A stretch of DNA of 46,872 nt from Bacillota bacterium (GTDB taxonomy: Bacteria > Bacillota > Sulfobacillia > RBS10-35 > JAJYVN01), in assembly GCA_021797775.1 (NCBI GenBank), contig JAJZZC010000012.1, positions 1 through 46,872 on the forward strand. Direction: 5' to 3'. Below are positions 7,917 to 16,002 of the stretch, in pieces. Under the pieces are notes generated by a model, which worked only from the letters and a program-made list of their open reading frames with translations, was not told the DNA's origin and did no database searches. Made by a program: the position numbers and the translations under genes. Position 1 is the stretch's first letter, and each line of letters begins with the position of its first letter.

Positions 7917-9334
7917 CAGAGGATGTACCTCCGGGTATCTCGGTCGGCCACCAGCCCGTGCAGGCGCTCGTGCACGTAGGCCGCGTCGATCCGCACCTCG
8001 GGGGGCGCGTCCTCCGGCGCGCGGAAGGCCAGGTCCTCCAACAGTTTCTCCATCACCGTGTGCAGCCGCCTGGCCCCGATATTCTCCGTGGCTTCATTGA
8101 CCTCTTGCGCGAGGGACGCCACGGCATCGAGCCCGTCCGGCGTGAAGGTCAGTTGCACGCCGTCGGCGCCCAGGAGCGCCGTATACTGCCGCACCAGGGC
8201 GTTCGCCGGTTCCTCCAGAATGCGTCGCATGTCAGCCCGCGTCAGGGGCCGCAGCTCCACACGAATAGGAAAACGCCCCTGCAGCTCCGGGATCAGATCT
8301 GACGGGCGGCTGAGGTGGAACGCGCCCGCCGCGATGAACAGCATGTGGTCCGTGCGCGCCGGGCCGTAGCGGGTCTGTACCGTGCTGCCCTCGACGATGG
8401 GCAGGATGTCGCGCTGGACCCCCTCCCGGGAAACGTCGGGCCCGGCCACCCCGTCACGCCCCGCGATCTTGTCGATCTCGTCGATGAACACGATCCCGCC
8501 CTGCTCCGCGCGCTGGATCGCCTCGTGCAGCACGCGTTCCTGATCGACGAGGCGCTGTGTCTCCTCAGCCGCGAAGAGCCGGCGGGCCTCGGCCACGGAT
8601 ACACGCCGACGGCGCCGTGGCCTGGGCAGCAGCCCCCCCAGCAGTTCCCCCATGCCTGCCCCCGTCCCGCCAGCAGCGGCAGGTTCGCCTCCGAGCATGG
8701 CGCCCAGCATCGGCGGGACCGGATCGGCCACATCCACCTCAACCGGCTCCCCCTCAAGCTCCCCGGCCAGAAGCCTCTGGCGCAGAGCGGCGCGCTGTTC
8801 CCGCAGGCCCTGCCGGCGGCTCTGCAGATCTCCATCCTCTTCGTCGGGCCGTTCCGCGCCCCCCATCGACGCCGCCCACATGGCCTCCAGTGGGTTCGTT
8901 GGCCGGCGGCGCGGCGTGAGGTGCAGCAGCGCGTCCAGCAGGCGCTCCTCGGCGCGCTCCTGGGCCTGTTGCTGCACCCGCCCCTCGTGTTCCGCGCGAA
9001 CCATGCGCACCGCGACCTCGACCAGGTCGCGGATCATGGCGTCCACGTCACGACCCACATAGCCCACCTCGGTGAAGCGGGTCGCCTCGACCTTGACGAA
9101 GGGCGCCCCGACCAGGCGGGCGATGCGCCGGGCGATCTCGGTCTTGCCGACGCCGGTAGGCCCGATCATGAGGATGTTCTTGGGAACTACCTCGTCCCGC
9201 AGCCCGTCGGGCAGTCCACGGCGCCGGTGGCGGTTGCGCAGGGCAACGGCCACCGCGCGCTTTGCGGCGTCTTGGCCCACGATGTAACGGTCGAGTTCGG
9301 CCACGATCTCCCGAGGCGTGCGCTCGCCCAGCAT
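7916..9334 (-). CDS. hslU: ATP-dependent protease ATPase subunit HslU (ClpY)
   Basis: The unfoldase of the HslUV protease, a hexameric AAA+ ring that feeds proteins into the HslV chamber. The 472-residue product starts MLGERTPREIVAELDRYIVG, has the Walker A motif GPTGVGKT, the conserved EATRFTEVGYVGRDV segment, a variable intermediate (I) domain, and the Walker B segment IVFIDEIDKI. It ends in RRYIL; the HslU C-terminal tail inserts into HslV to activate it. Length agrees with the Bacillus protein (467). I chose the ATG at 9334; an in-frame GTG at 9367 adds 11 residues and is a real alternative. It lies 82 bp downstream of hslV in the Bacillus order topA-xerC-hslV-hslU. No codY gene follows, unlike Bacillus; a strong hairpin ends the operon. 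Confidence 0.97.
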   Translation of the reverse strand: MLGERTPREIVAELDRYIVGQDAAKRAVAVALRNRHRRRGLPDGLRDEVVPKNILMIGPTGVGKTEIARRIARLVGAPFVKVEATRFTEVGYVGRDVDAMIRDLVEVAVRMVRAEHEGRVQQQAQERAEERLLDALLHLTPRRRPTNPLEAMWAASMGGAERPDEEDGDLQSRRQGLREQRAALRQRLLAGELEGEPVEVDVADPVPPMLGAMLGGEPAAAGGTGAGMGELLGGLLPRPRRRRRVSVAEARRLFAAEETQRLVDQERVLHEAIQRAEQGGIVFIDEIDKIAGRDGVAGPDVSREGVQRDILPIVEGSTVQTRYGPARTDHMLFIAAGAFHLSRPSDLIPELQGRFPIRVELRPLTRADMRRILEEPANALVRQYTALLGADGVQLTFTPDGLDAVASLAQEVNEATENIGARRLHTVMEKLLEDLAFRAPEDAPPEVRIDAAYVHERLHGLVADRDTRRYIL

Positions 9335-9416
9335 GCGAGCGGGGGCATCCTCCCCCAAATGGCACACCGCCTTCGCCCGACATGCGCCCGGAGCCGCCGC
9401 GCCCCGCGCCGGCCGG

Positions 9417-9980
9417 CTACAACTCCTCCAGGGTGATCTCCCTGTTGGTGTAGATACAGAGGTCGGCGGCGATCCCCAGTGACACCCGCGCCACCTCCGG
9501 CGCGGGCAGCGCGCTGTGGGCCAGCAGGGCGCGGGCGGCCGCCAGTGCGTAGCCAGCGCCAGAGCCGATGCCTGCCGCCGGTTCGTCCGGGTCGATCACG
9601 TCACCGGCACCCGAGAGGATAAACATGTGTTCTCGATCGGCGACGAGCAGTAACGCCTCCAGGCGACGCAACACGCGGTCGCTGCGCCACTCCTGCGCCA
9701 CGCCCACAGCCGCGCGCGGCAGCGAACCGCGGCTACCCTCCAGGGCCCGCTCGAACTTGTCGAACAGCGCGATCGCGTCCGCGCCTGAGCCGGCGAACCC
9801 GGCGAGCACCGACCCGCCGGCAAGGCGTCGGACCTTACGGGCCCGCGACTTGAGCACGATGTGCTGGGACTCGTTGGTCACCTGGCCGTCGCCGGCCAGC
9901 GCCACCCGGCCGTCCCTGCGCACCGCCAGGATCGTCGTGCCGTGGATGCGCGCACCCGTGGCGCGCCCACCTCCCCCCAA
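9417..9980 (-). CDS. hslV: ATP-dependent protease peptidase subunit HslV (ClpQ)
   Basis: The proteasome-like peptidase partner of HslU. The 187-residue product shows the family core [20 protein letters not shown], followed by [12 protein letters not shown] and [14 protein letters not shown], and [19 protein letters not shown]. Threonines at residues 15-16 are placed to be the N-terminal nucleophile after propeptide removal; most family members have a shorter leader. The only workable start in frame is a TTG at 9980, with GGGGGAG just upstream, and it follows xerC by 24 bp, which suggests co-transcription. The C-terminus NREITLEEL is normal for the family. Confidence 0.97.
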   Translation of the reverse strand: MGGGGRATGARIHGTTILAVRRDGRVALAGDGQVTNESQHIVLKSRARKVRRLAGGSVLAGFAGSGADAIALFDKFERALEGSRGSLPRAAVGVAQEWRSDRVLRRLEALLLVADREHMFILSGAGDVIDPDEPAAGIGSGAGYALAAARALLAHSALPAPEVARVSLGIAADLCIYTNREITLEEL

Positions 9981-10004
9981 GCTCCCCCGACCGCACGCAG
10001 CCCC

Positions 10005-10937
10005 TTAGGCGCGGGGGTGCGCGCGCGCATACGCTTGGCGCACATGGCCCAGCGTCAGGTGGGTATACAACTGCGTCGTCGACAGGCGCCGGTGTCCCAG
10101 CATCTCCTGGACCGAGCGCAGGTCGGCGCCGGAATCCAGCAGGTGCGTCGCGAAGCTGTGACGGAGGCCGTGCGGGCTCAGGTGGGCGGGCAGCCCGGCG
10201 ATCCGCGCCGCACGTCCGACCATCGTCCGCACCGCGCGCGCGCTCAGCCTGCCGCCCCAGCGGTTGAGGAAGAGCGGTTGAGGGCCGTCCGCACACGCCG
10301 TCCCCACTCGCAGCAAGCGGGGCCGACCACGCTGCAGGTATACCCGCAGGGCCGCCAGACAATGGTCGCCCACCGGCACCACCCGCGGTCGGCCGCCCTT
10401 GCCACGGACGCGCACGATACGGGCATCCGGCATCAGGTCATCGACGTCGAGCGCCGCCAGTTCCCCCACGCGCAGGCCGCTGCCGTACAGCATCTCCAGG
10501 ATCGCCCGATCACGGAGGGCGCGGGGATCCTTCCCGCGCAGCACGGTCACGACCGCCCGTGCCTCCGCCCGCCGCAGGGCACGGGGCAGGACACGCTCCG
10601 GCCGCGGGCCGCGCACCCCGTCCAGCCGGGTGAGCGTGGCGCCTTGCGCCCGCGCGAAGCGCAGGAACGACCTAAGCGCGGCCAGCCCGCGGGCCGTCGA
10701 CCGGCGGGCAACCCGCGACTCGGCCAGGTGACACAGGTAGGCCCGCACCAGCGGCCGGTCGATCACCGCCAGGTCCGCCGCTTGCGGCTCGCCCGGCAGG
10801 CCGGCCCACTGCAGGAAACGGCGGAGGTCGGACCGGTACGCCGCTCGGGTGTGGGGGGAACGCCCCGCCGCCAGCAAATAGTCATCAAAGCGCGTCAGCG
10901 CCGTCCTCGCCCCCTCAACCGGTCCCTCTGGGGCCAC
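10005..10937 (-). CDS. xerC: tyrosine recombinase XerC
   Basis: A 310-residue site-specific tyrosine recombinase, expected to resolve chromosome dimers at dif with a second Xer protein. The N-terminal SAM-like core-binding domain (about residues 10-100) is followed by the catalytic domain with the R-K-H-R-H-Y set visible: Arg in GSGLRVGELAAL, Lys in VRGKGGRPR, His and Arg in HGLRHSFATHLL, His in LGHRRLST and the nucleophile in TQLYTHL. The start is a GTG at 10937. Its position between topA and hslV is the Bacillus arrangement and favours XerC over XerD or a phage integrase. The trmFO gene normally found between topA and xerC is absent here; the 279-bp gap upstream holds nothing convincing. 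Confidence 0.95.
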   Translation of the reverse strand: MAPEGPVEGARTALTRFDDYLLAAGRSPHTRAAYRSDLRRFLQWAGLPGEPQAADLAVIDRPLVRAYLCHLAESRVARRSTARGLAALRSFLRFARAQGATLTRLDGVRGPRPERVLPRALRRAEARAVVTVLRGKDPRALRDRAILEMLYGSGLRVGELAALDVDDLMPDARIVRVRGKGGRPRVVPVGDHCLAALRVYLQRGRPRLLRVGTACADGPQPLFLNRWGGRLSARAVRTMVGRAARIAGLPAHLSPHGLRHSFATHLLDSGADLRSVQEMLGHRRLSTTQLYTHLTLGHVRQAYARAHPRA

Positions 10938-11216
10938 GCGACGGTCGGTCCCGTGCGGCGCTTGCGCCGGCCATGGCGCCCGAGTCGGAGACGCTCAGCC
11001 CATGTACCCCCACCCGGACGGCCCGCTAGCGCGCGCGAGATAACCGCTCTGGGGCACAAACCTCAGCCCCAACAACTCCAGTGGGGCGAGGCCGTACCGG
11101 AAACTCCCGCTCGAAGCCAGCCCGTTCCGGGCCCCCTGCGCCCGTGCCCTCGGCGGGCCAACCACGCAGCGCGGGTTGCGTGATGGGGCCCGTGCCCCGT
11201 CCACGACGCCCGGCCC

Positions 11217-13643
11217 TCAGCGCCTGGGGTCGGCGCGGGGAGACCGGGCCTGCGGACGGGTGGGATCCCCCGCCTTGCTCCCCCGTCGGGAACGAGGCGA
11301 CGCCCCACGAGCCCGTGTTCCTGTGGCCTTCCCCGTCCGCGCCGCAGGGCGGCGGGGCGCTGCGGCGCGCACGGCCCCTCCACCGTCACCCAAAGCAGCG
11401 ACCGCCGCTCCCGGTGCCGAAGCGGCGACCGCCGCCGCCACCCGCGGACCGACCTGGGCGGACGACGACTCCTCGGCGGCCTCCTCACCGTCCTCAGGCA
11501 TGCCCTCCCCCACGGGCCCGCCCTCGCGGTGGCCGCACTCCGGGTTGGTGCACTGCCGCCAGTGGCTGCCCTGGCGGCCACGCTTCTCGACCAGCGGCTG
11601 TTCGCAGACGGGACAGGCGCCGACGGGCCGCTCCCAGAGGACGTAATCGCAGTCGGGATAGCGCTCGCAACCGTAGAACGTCCGGCCCCTACGGCTGCGG
11701 CGCACCACGAGTTGGCCCTGACCGCAACGCGGACAATTGACGCCCGTTCGCTCCAGGATCGGCCGCGTCGTCTTGCAATCCGGGTAGCCGCTGCAAGCGA
11801 GAAACGGCCCAAAGCGCCCGCGGCGCACCACCATGGGCCGCCCGCATGTGGGGCACACCTCGTCGGTCGTTTCCGCGGGCAGGGTCACCGCCCCGATGTT
11901 GTCCTCCGCGCGCTGCAGGGCGCTGGCGAACGGCCCGTAAAACTCCTGCAGCACACCCTGCCAGGGCTTGCCGGTTTCGATCGCGTCCAGATCCTGCTCC
12001 ATCCCCGCCGTGAACGTCACATCGACGATGTTGGGGAAGTGCTCGTGCAGCAGGTCGGTCACTATGGATCCGAGGTCGCTGGGGTGGAAACGGCGCTGTT
12101 CCCGGCGCACGTACCCGCGCGCGGTGATGGTCTCGATGATCGTCGCGTAGGTGGAAGGCCGCCCGATGCCCTTCTCTTCGAGGGCCCGTACCAGCATGGC
12201 CTCACTGTAACGCGGGGGCGGTTCGGTGAAGTGCTGCGCCGGCGCTAGCGGCTCGCGCAGGAAAGGACGCTGCCCCTGCGCCATCTCTGGCAGCGTGGAC
12301 GGCTCGGGCTCCTCCTCGTCGTCCGCCCCCTGGCCGGGGCGCGACCCCTCCGCCTCGTCCCGGCCCTCGACGTAGAGCACCGTGAACCCGGCGAACTTGA
12401 CGGTCGAACCCGATGCGCGAAAGGTGTGGCGCCCGGCGGCGATGTCCGCCGTGACGGTGTCGAGCACAACGGCGGACATCTGGCTCGCCACAAAGCGCGC
12501 CCAGATCAGCCGGTAGAGGCGTAATTGGTCGCGGCCGAGATCGCCAGCGACCGACTCCGGTGTGCGCAGGACCGAGGTTGGCCGGATGCCCTCGTGGGCG
12601 TCTTGCGCGCCTGCGGCAGCGCTCCCCTGGCGCGGGCTGGAGAACGCCTCGCCCCAGCGCGACAGCACGAAGCCTCGGGCCTCTTCCACCGCCGAGGCCG
12701 CCACGCGGACCGAGTCCGTGCGCATGTAGGTGATGAGGCCGACGTGTTCGCCGCCGACGGACAGGCCCTCGTACAGCTCCTGCGCGACCCGCATCGTGCG
12801 GCGGACCGTGAAACCGAGCTTGCGTGCCGCCTCCTGCTGCATCGTCGCCGTAGTGAAGGTCGGCGCCGGGTTCCGCCGCCGCTCGCGCTTCTGCACCCGC
12901 GCGACGATGAAGGGGCTGCCGTCCGCTCCAGCGGCCTGGGCCAACGCCTCTACGTCCGCGACGACCGCGTCCGTGTCGGCTCGGTTCGCCAGCGGCCGGC
13001 GCTCGCCGTCGGAGCCCCAGTAGCGGGCGCTGAACGCGCGGCCGTCCAGAGCCAGCGGCGCGCTCAGCGTCCAGTACTCCTCCGGCTGGAAGGCCTCGAT
13101 CTCGCGCTCCCGATCGACGATCAGACGGACCGCCACCGACTGGACCCGCCCCGCGGACAACCCGCCGCGCACCTTGCGCCAGAGCAACGGGCTCAGTTGG
13201 TAGCCGACCAGCCGGTCCAGCACGCGCCTCGCCTGCTGCGCGTCGACCAGGTTGCGGTCGATGGGCCGTGGTTCGGCCAGGGCGCGCCGCACCGCGTCCT
13301 GTGTGATCTCATGGAAGGCGATGCGCACTGGCGCGCCCTCCGGCAGGCCCAGCAGGGAACAGAGATGCCAGGAGATGGCCTCACCCTCGCGGTCAGGGTC
13401 GGTGGCCAGCAGGACGCGCGCGGCGCGGCGTGCCCGCTGCCGCAGGTTGCTGACAATCGGTCCCTTGCCGCGGATCGTGATGTACTTGGGGACGAAACCC
13501 TCCGCGAGGTCGACGCCGAGCTGACTGCGCGGCAGGTCGCGCAGATGGCCCATCGACGCCGCTACCTCGTAGCCGCGCCCCAGGAACCGCTCCAGGGTGC
13601 GTGCCTTGGCGGGGGATTCCACGATCACCAGCGACTTGGGCAA
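11217..13643 (-). CDS. topA: DNA topoisomerase I
   Basis: A type IA topoisomerase relaxing negative supercoils. The Toprim domain opens with KSLVIVESPAKARTLERFLG and contains DPDREGEAISWH; the active-site tyrosine lies in GLITYMRTDSVRV. Three C-terminal four-cysteine zinc fingers follow (beginning CPTCGRPM, CPRCGQGQ and CPVCEQPL), then an Ala/Arg/Pro-rich tail of about 90 residues that is probably disordered. I place the start at a TTG (13643) with GGGGGGGAT about 5 nt upstream, giving MPKSLVIVESPAKA as in relatives; a longer frame from 13679 is unlikely. Length about 808 residues. The gene heads the topA-xerC-hslVU run. Confidence 0.97.
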   Translation of the reverse strand: MPKSLVIVESPAKARTLERFLGRGYEVAASMGHLRDLPRSQLGVDLAEGFVPKYITIRGKGPIVSNLRQRARRAARVLLATDPDREGEAISWHLCSLLGLPEGAPVRIAFHEITQDAVRRALAEPRPIDRNLVDAQQARRVLDRLVGYQLSPLLWRKVRGGLSAGRVQSVAVRLIVDREREIEAFQPEEYWTLSAPLALDGRAFSARYWGSDGERRPLANRADTDAVVADVEALAQAAGADGSPFIVARVQKRERRRNPAPTFTTATMQQEAARKLGFTVRRTMRVAQELYEGLSVGGEHVGLITYMRTDSVRVAASAVEEARGFVLSRWGEAFSSPRQGSAAAGAQDAHEGIRPTSVLRTPESVAGDLGRDQLRLYRLIWARFVASQMSAVVLDTVTADIAAGRHTFRASGSTVKFAGFTVLYVEGRDEAEGSRPGQGADDEEEPEPSTLPEMAQGQRPFLREPLAPAQHFTEPPPRYSEAMLVRALEEKGIGRPSTYATIIETITARGYVRREQRRFHPSDLGSIVTDLLHEHFPNIVDVTFTAGMEQDLDAIETGKPWQGVLQEFYGPFASALQRAEDNIGAVTLPAETTDEVCPTCGRPMVVRRGRFGPFLACSGYPDCKTTRPILERTGVNCPRCGQGQLVVRRSRRGRTFYGCERYPDCDYVLWERPVGACPVCEQPLVEKRGRQGSHWRQCTNPECGHREGGPVGEGMPEDGEEAAEESSSAQVGPRVAAAVAASAPGAAVAALGDGGGAVRAAAPRRPAARTGKATGTRARGASPRSRRGSKAGDPTRPQARSPRADPRR

Positions 13644-13949
13644 ACACCATCCCCCCCACCCGGGTCCTCGCCAACGCATCCCTGGTATGCCCGGGATGCA
13701 GCGTACCGCCCCACCACGGGCCGGGGCCCCAGCCTCGCAGCGCGCCGCCAGAATGGCACGCGCAACCGGCGGGGGTCAAGTCGCGTGGGCACCAATCCCC
13801 TGCCCGGCCATACACGCCCGTCCTTCCGGCCGCCGCGCGGCCGCCGCGCGGAGCAGCCGCCAGATCCCTGCTCAGGAGGTGCCGCCAGCCGCTGCCGGTG
13901 GATTCCACTGGCGTCGTGCCCACGCGAGCCACCCCCCGGCATGGCGGGC
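13644..13949. other. gap between the HAD gene and topA, no gene seen
   Basis: About 306 bp. It holds a direct repeat of CGGCCGCCGCGC (near 13827-13851) and runs of open frame on both strands with no ribosome-binding site or recognisable product. A topA promoter is expected here, but I cannot identify a convincing one. Confidence 0.5.
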
Positions 13950-14840
13950 TCACCGCCGACCCAGCGAGATGCGCCCAGCCCCCCCGGCGTGCATCAAGCG
14001 CCATAGTTCGCGGGCCACCCCGTCCCGATCCACCGACTCGGTTTCCGCCGCCGCAGCCGCCCGCACCTCGGGCGGGGCTCCCCCCATGGCCACGCCGTGC
14101 CCGGCAAAGGCAAGCATCTCGATGTCGTTCAGGCCGTCCCCGAAGGCGACCACGTCCGCCGCCGAGAGGCCGAGGTGCCCGATCACCGCCTCCAGCGCCA
14201 GCCCCTTGTGGACCCCCGGGGCGACCACCTCTATGGTGCTGCCCGGTCCAGACGGCACGCGTACGGGTAGGCGCCTCACCCGAGCGAGGAGCTCGTGGCG
14301 CGGCGCGCCCTCCGGCGCCCACAGCAGGAACTTGTACACCGGCTCGTCGGGCAGGCGATCCGACCGCCAGGCCCGCTCGCGCCGCACGGTTCGGTAGAAG
14401 CGCCAGGAGCGCAGGGGCTGGCGGAGGACCCGCCCCAGGCTGGCCTGCGGCGGGCGCCGGGATGGTCCCCCGTGCACCCGTCCCTCCCGTGTCAGCGCGA
14501 TCCATCCCCCACCCAGGCCACACGCCAGATCCGCCACAGCGGCGGCTACTCTGGGCTCGATGGGACGGTCGCAGAGCGTGCGGGCCCCCCGGCCGGTGCC
14601 GGCGAAGGCCAGGGCACCGTCGAGACAGATGAGCGGCCCGTCGGCGCCCAGCAAAGCCGAGAACTGGCGGGCGCCGAGCGGCGCGCGCCCTGTGGCCACC
14701 ATCAGTATGACCCCGCGGCGCCGGGCCTCGCCCAGAGCACGGCGCGTCGTGCGGCTCACCGCGCCGCTGCCACGGAGCACCGTGCCATCGAGGTCCAGGG
14801 CCACCAGGCGGAAGTGGTGGCCGCTACCCGCCTCAGGCAT
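13950..14840 (-). CDS. HAD-superfamily (Cof-type, class IIB) phosphatase
   Basis: A 296-residue haloacid-dehalogenase-type hydrolase. Motif I is VALDLDGTVL with the nucleophile and acid/base aspartates, motif II is MVATGRAP, motif III includes a lysine (HKGLALEAVI), and motif IV is VAFGDGLNDIEML. The large insert between motifs II and III is the class IIB cap, as in Cof, YbiV and YidA sugar-phosphate or nucleotide phosphatases. Substrate cannot be read from sequence. The ATG at 14840 lies inside the end of the preceding gene and the two overlap by 8 bp (ATGCCTGA), so translation is probably coupled. It is the last gene of a three-gene unit with the diiron protein and the HMG-CoA reductase homologue. 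Confidence 0.9.
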   Translation of the reverse strand: MPEAGSGHHFRLVALDLDGTVLRGSGAVSRTTRRALGEARRRGVILMVATGRAPLGARQFSALLGADGPLICLDGALAFAGTGRGARTLCDRPIEPRVAAAVADLACGLGGGWIALTREGRVHGGPSRRPPQASLGRVLRQPLRSWRFYRTVRRERAWRSDRLPDEPVYKFLLWAPEGAPRHELLARVRRLPVRVPSGPGSTIEVVAPGVHKGLALEAVIGHLGLSAADVVAFGDGLNDIEMLAFAGHGVAMGGAPPEVRAAAAAETESVDRDGVARELWRLMHAGGAGRISLGRR

Positions 14841-16002
14841 GGGCGCCGGCCGCCGCGCGCACGGCGCGCGTGCGACACAATACGGCCACTGCGCAACCCG
14901 CACACTCCGCCAGGTGCCGAAGTGGGTGGGCAGCGGGGAATAGGCGCCGTCGGCCCCTGCGCAACGGCCATGGCCCCGCCAGGAAGCGCAGGTCGGCCTC
15001 GCTGAGCGCCCAGGGTTCGTCCGCCCCACCCCGGTCACCCTCCCCCATGGGCTCGGGCGTCACGAGGTGATGGCGACCGGCGCCCACGACGGCGGGGGAC
15101 GCGGCCCCGTCCTCCGGCAGACGGACGGCTGCCAGGGCCGGCCAGTACACGCCGCCCGAGGAAGCCAAGGCCTTTTGCCGCTTGTCGGCCAGGATCCTCC
15201 CCCAATCGGCCGCCTCCCGGTAGCGCGTCCCGGGCCCGCCCGTGCCGGATTTGCCCGGACCGCCCAGCCCGATGCCGCTGGCATGCGCCTCGATGTTGCG
15301 GACGAGGTCCTTGAAGAACGCGTCGCCGTCGAAGTCCAGCGCGTCGGTATCGGGGCGGAGAACCCGGTGCATCTCCTCCATGATCTCCAGCAACTCGTCC
15401 TTCATATCGATCAGGGCGATGCGCCGTGCCGCGGGCAGCGCTGGGATCACGGCCTTGAGGTAGGTGTGCGCGAAGGCCTGGTGGCGCGACTCGTCGCGCA
15501 GGATGCGCGTGGACATCTGCCCGAACAGCGCGGCTGGCTGGACCTTGGCGAAACTGAGGTAGAACTCACGCGCAAAAATATCCGACATCAGGATGCCCCA
15601 GAGCCAGTCGACGCGGTCCCCCTGCTGCAGCCGGTGGTGGTACTTGAACATGGCCGGCATCTCGCGCAGGTGCATCGGGTGGCTACCCACGTGGTTGTAC
15701 AGGCGGGTCAGCGCCTCGAAGTGTCGCGCCTCGTCAAGCAGGAAGGTCGACAGATAGAGCTGCGCCGCCGTCTCGCCAGCCCCGATCAGCTCGGGCAGCA
15801 CGCGCGAGGCGCCGTTCATAGCGGCCTGCTCGCCGAGGTAGACGGGGGTGATAATACGGGTCAGGGCCACCGCCTGTCGCTCCGACATCCCCAGCGGCGC
15901 CTCCCAGTCCAGTTCGTCGGACGACCACTGGGCCTCCACGGCTCGGTGGAACAGGCGCACGATCAGGTCGTCCTGAGGGATTTTCGGAAACAGGCGGATC
16001 AT
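14833..16002 (-). CDS. R2-like ferritin-superfamily diiron protein
   Basis: A 389-residue all-helical protein of the ferritin-like superfamily. Metal ligands can be assigned as Glu58 (LGEQ), Glu91 and His94 (DEARHF), Glu146 (REFYL), Glu171 and His174 (DESRH), the two-ExxH arrangement of ribonucleotide reductase R2 and R2-like ligand-binding oxidases. The 33-residue gap from the first Glu to the first ExxH equals that of R2lox, but the gap between the last ligands is about 10 residues shorter. No radical-bearing R2 tail and no nrdA-type partner are seen, so a two-electron oxidase is more likely than a reductase subunit. The last ~100 residues are Arg/Gly/Pro-rich with an ECAGCAVAVLC cysteine cluster. 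Its ATG overlaps the HMGR stop (ATGA). Confidence 0.8.
   Translation of the reverse strand: MIRLFPKIPQDDLIVRLFHRAVEAQWSSDELDWEAPLGMSERQAVALTRIITPVYLGEQAAMNGASRVLPELIGAGETAAQLYLSTFLLDEARHFEALTRLYNHVGSHPMHLREMPAMFKYHHRLQQGDRVDWLWGILMSDIFAREFYLSFAKVQPAALFGQMSTRILRDESRHQAFAHTYLKAVIPALPAARRIALIDMKDELLEIMEEMHRVLRPDTDALDFDGDAFFKDLVRNIEAHASGIGLGGPGKSGTGGPGTRYREAADWGRILADKRQKALASSGGVYWPALAAVRLPEDGAASPAVVGAGRHHLVTPEPMGEGDRGGADEPWALSEADLRFLAGPWPLRRGRRRLFPAAHPLRHLAECAGCAVAVLCRTRAVRAAAGAHA

Noticed and set aside
10995-11204. 69-codon minus-strand frame between topA and xerC
   Set aside because: Weak GTG start without a clear ribosome-binding site, composition unlike a known protein; could not be a trmFO remnant.
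14833-16002. Class I ribonucleotide reductase small subunit (nrdB)
   Set aside because: Ligand spacing differs from R2, no R2 C-terminal tail or nrdA partner is seen, and the gene is translationally linked to HMGR.
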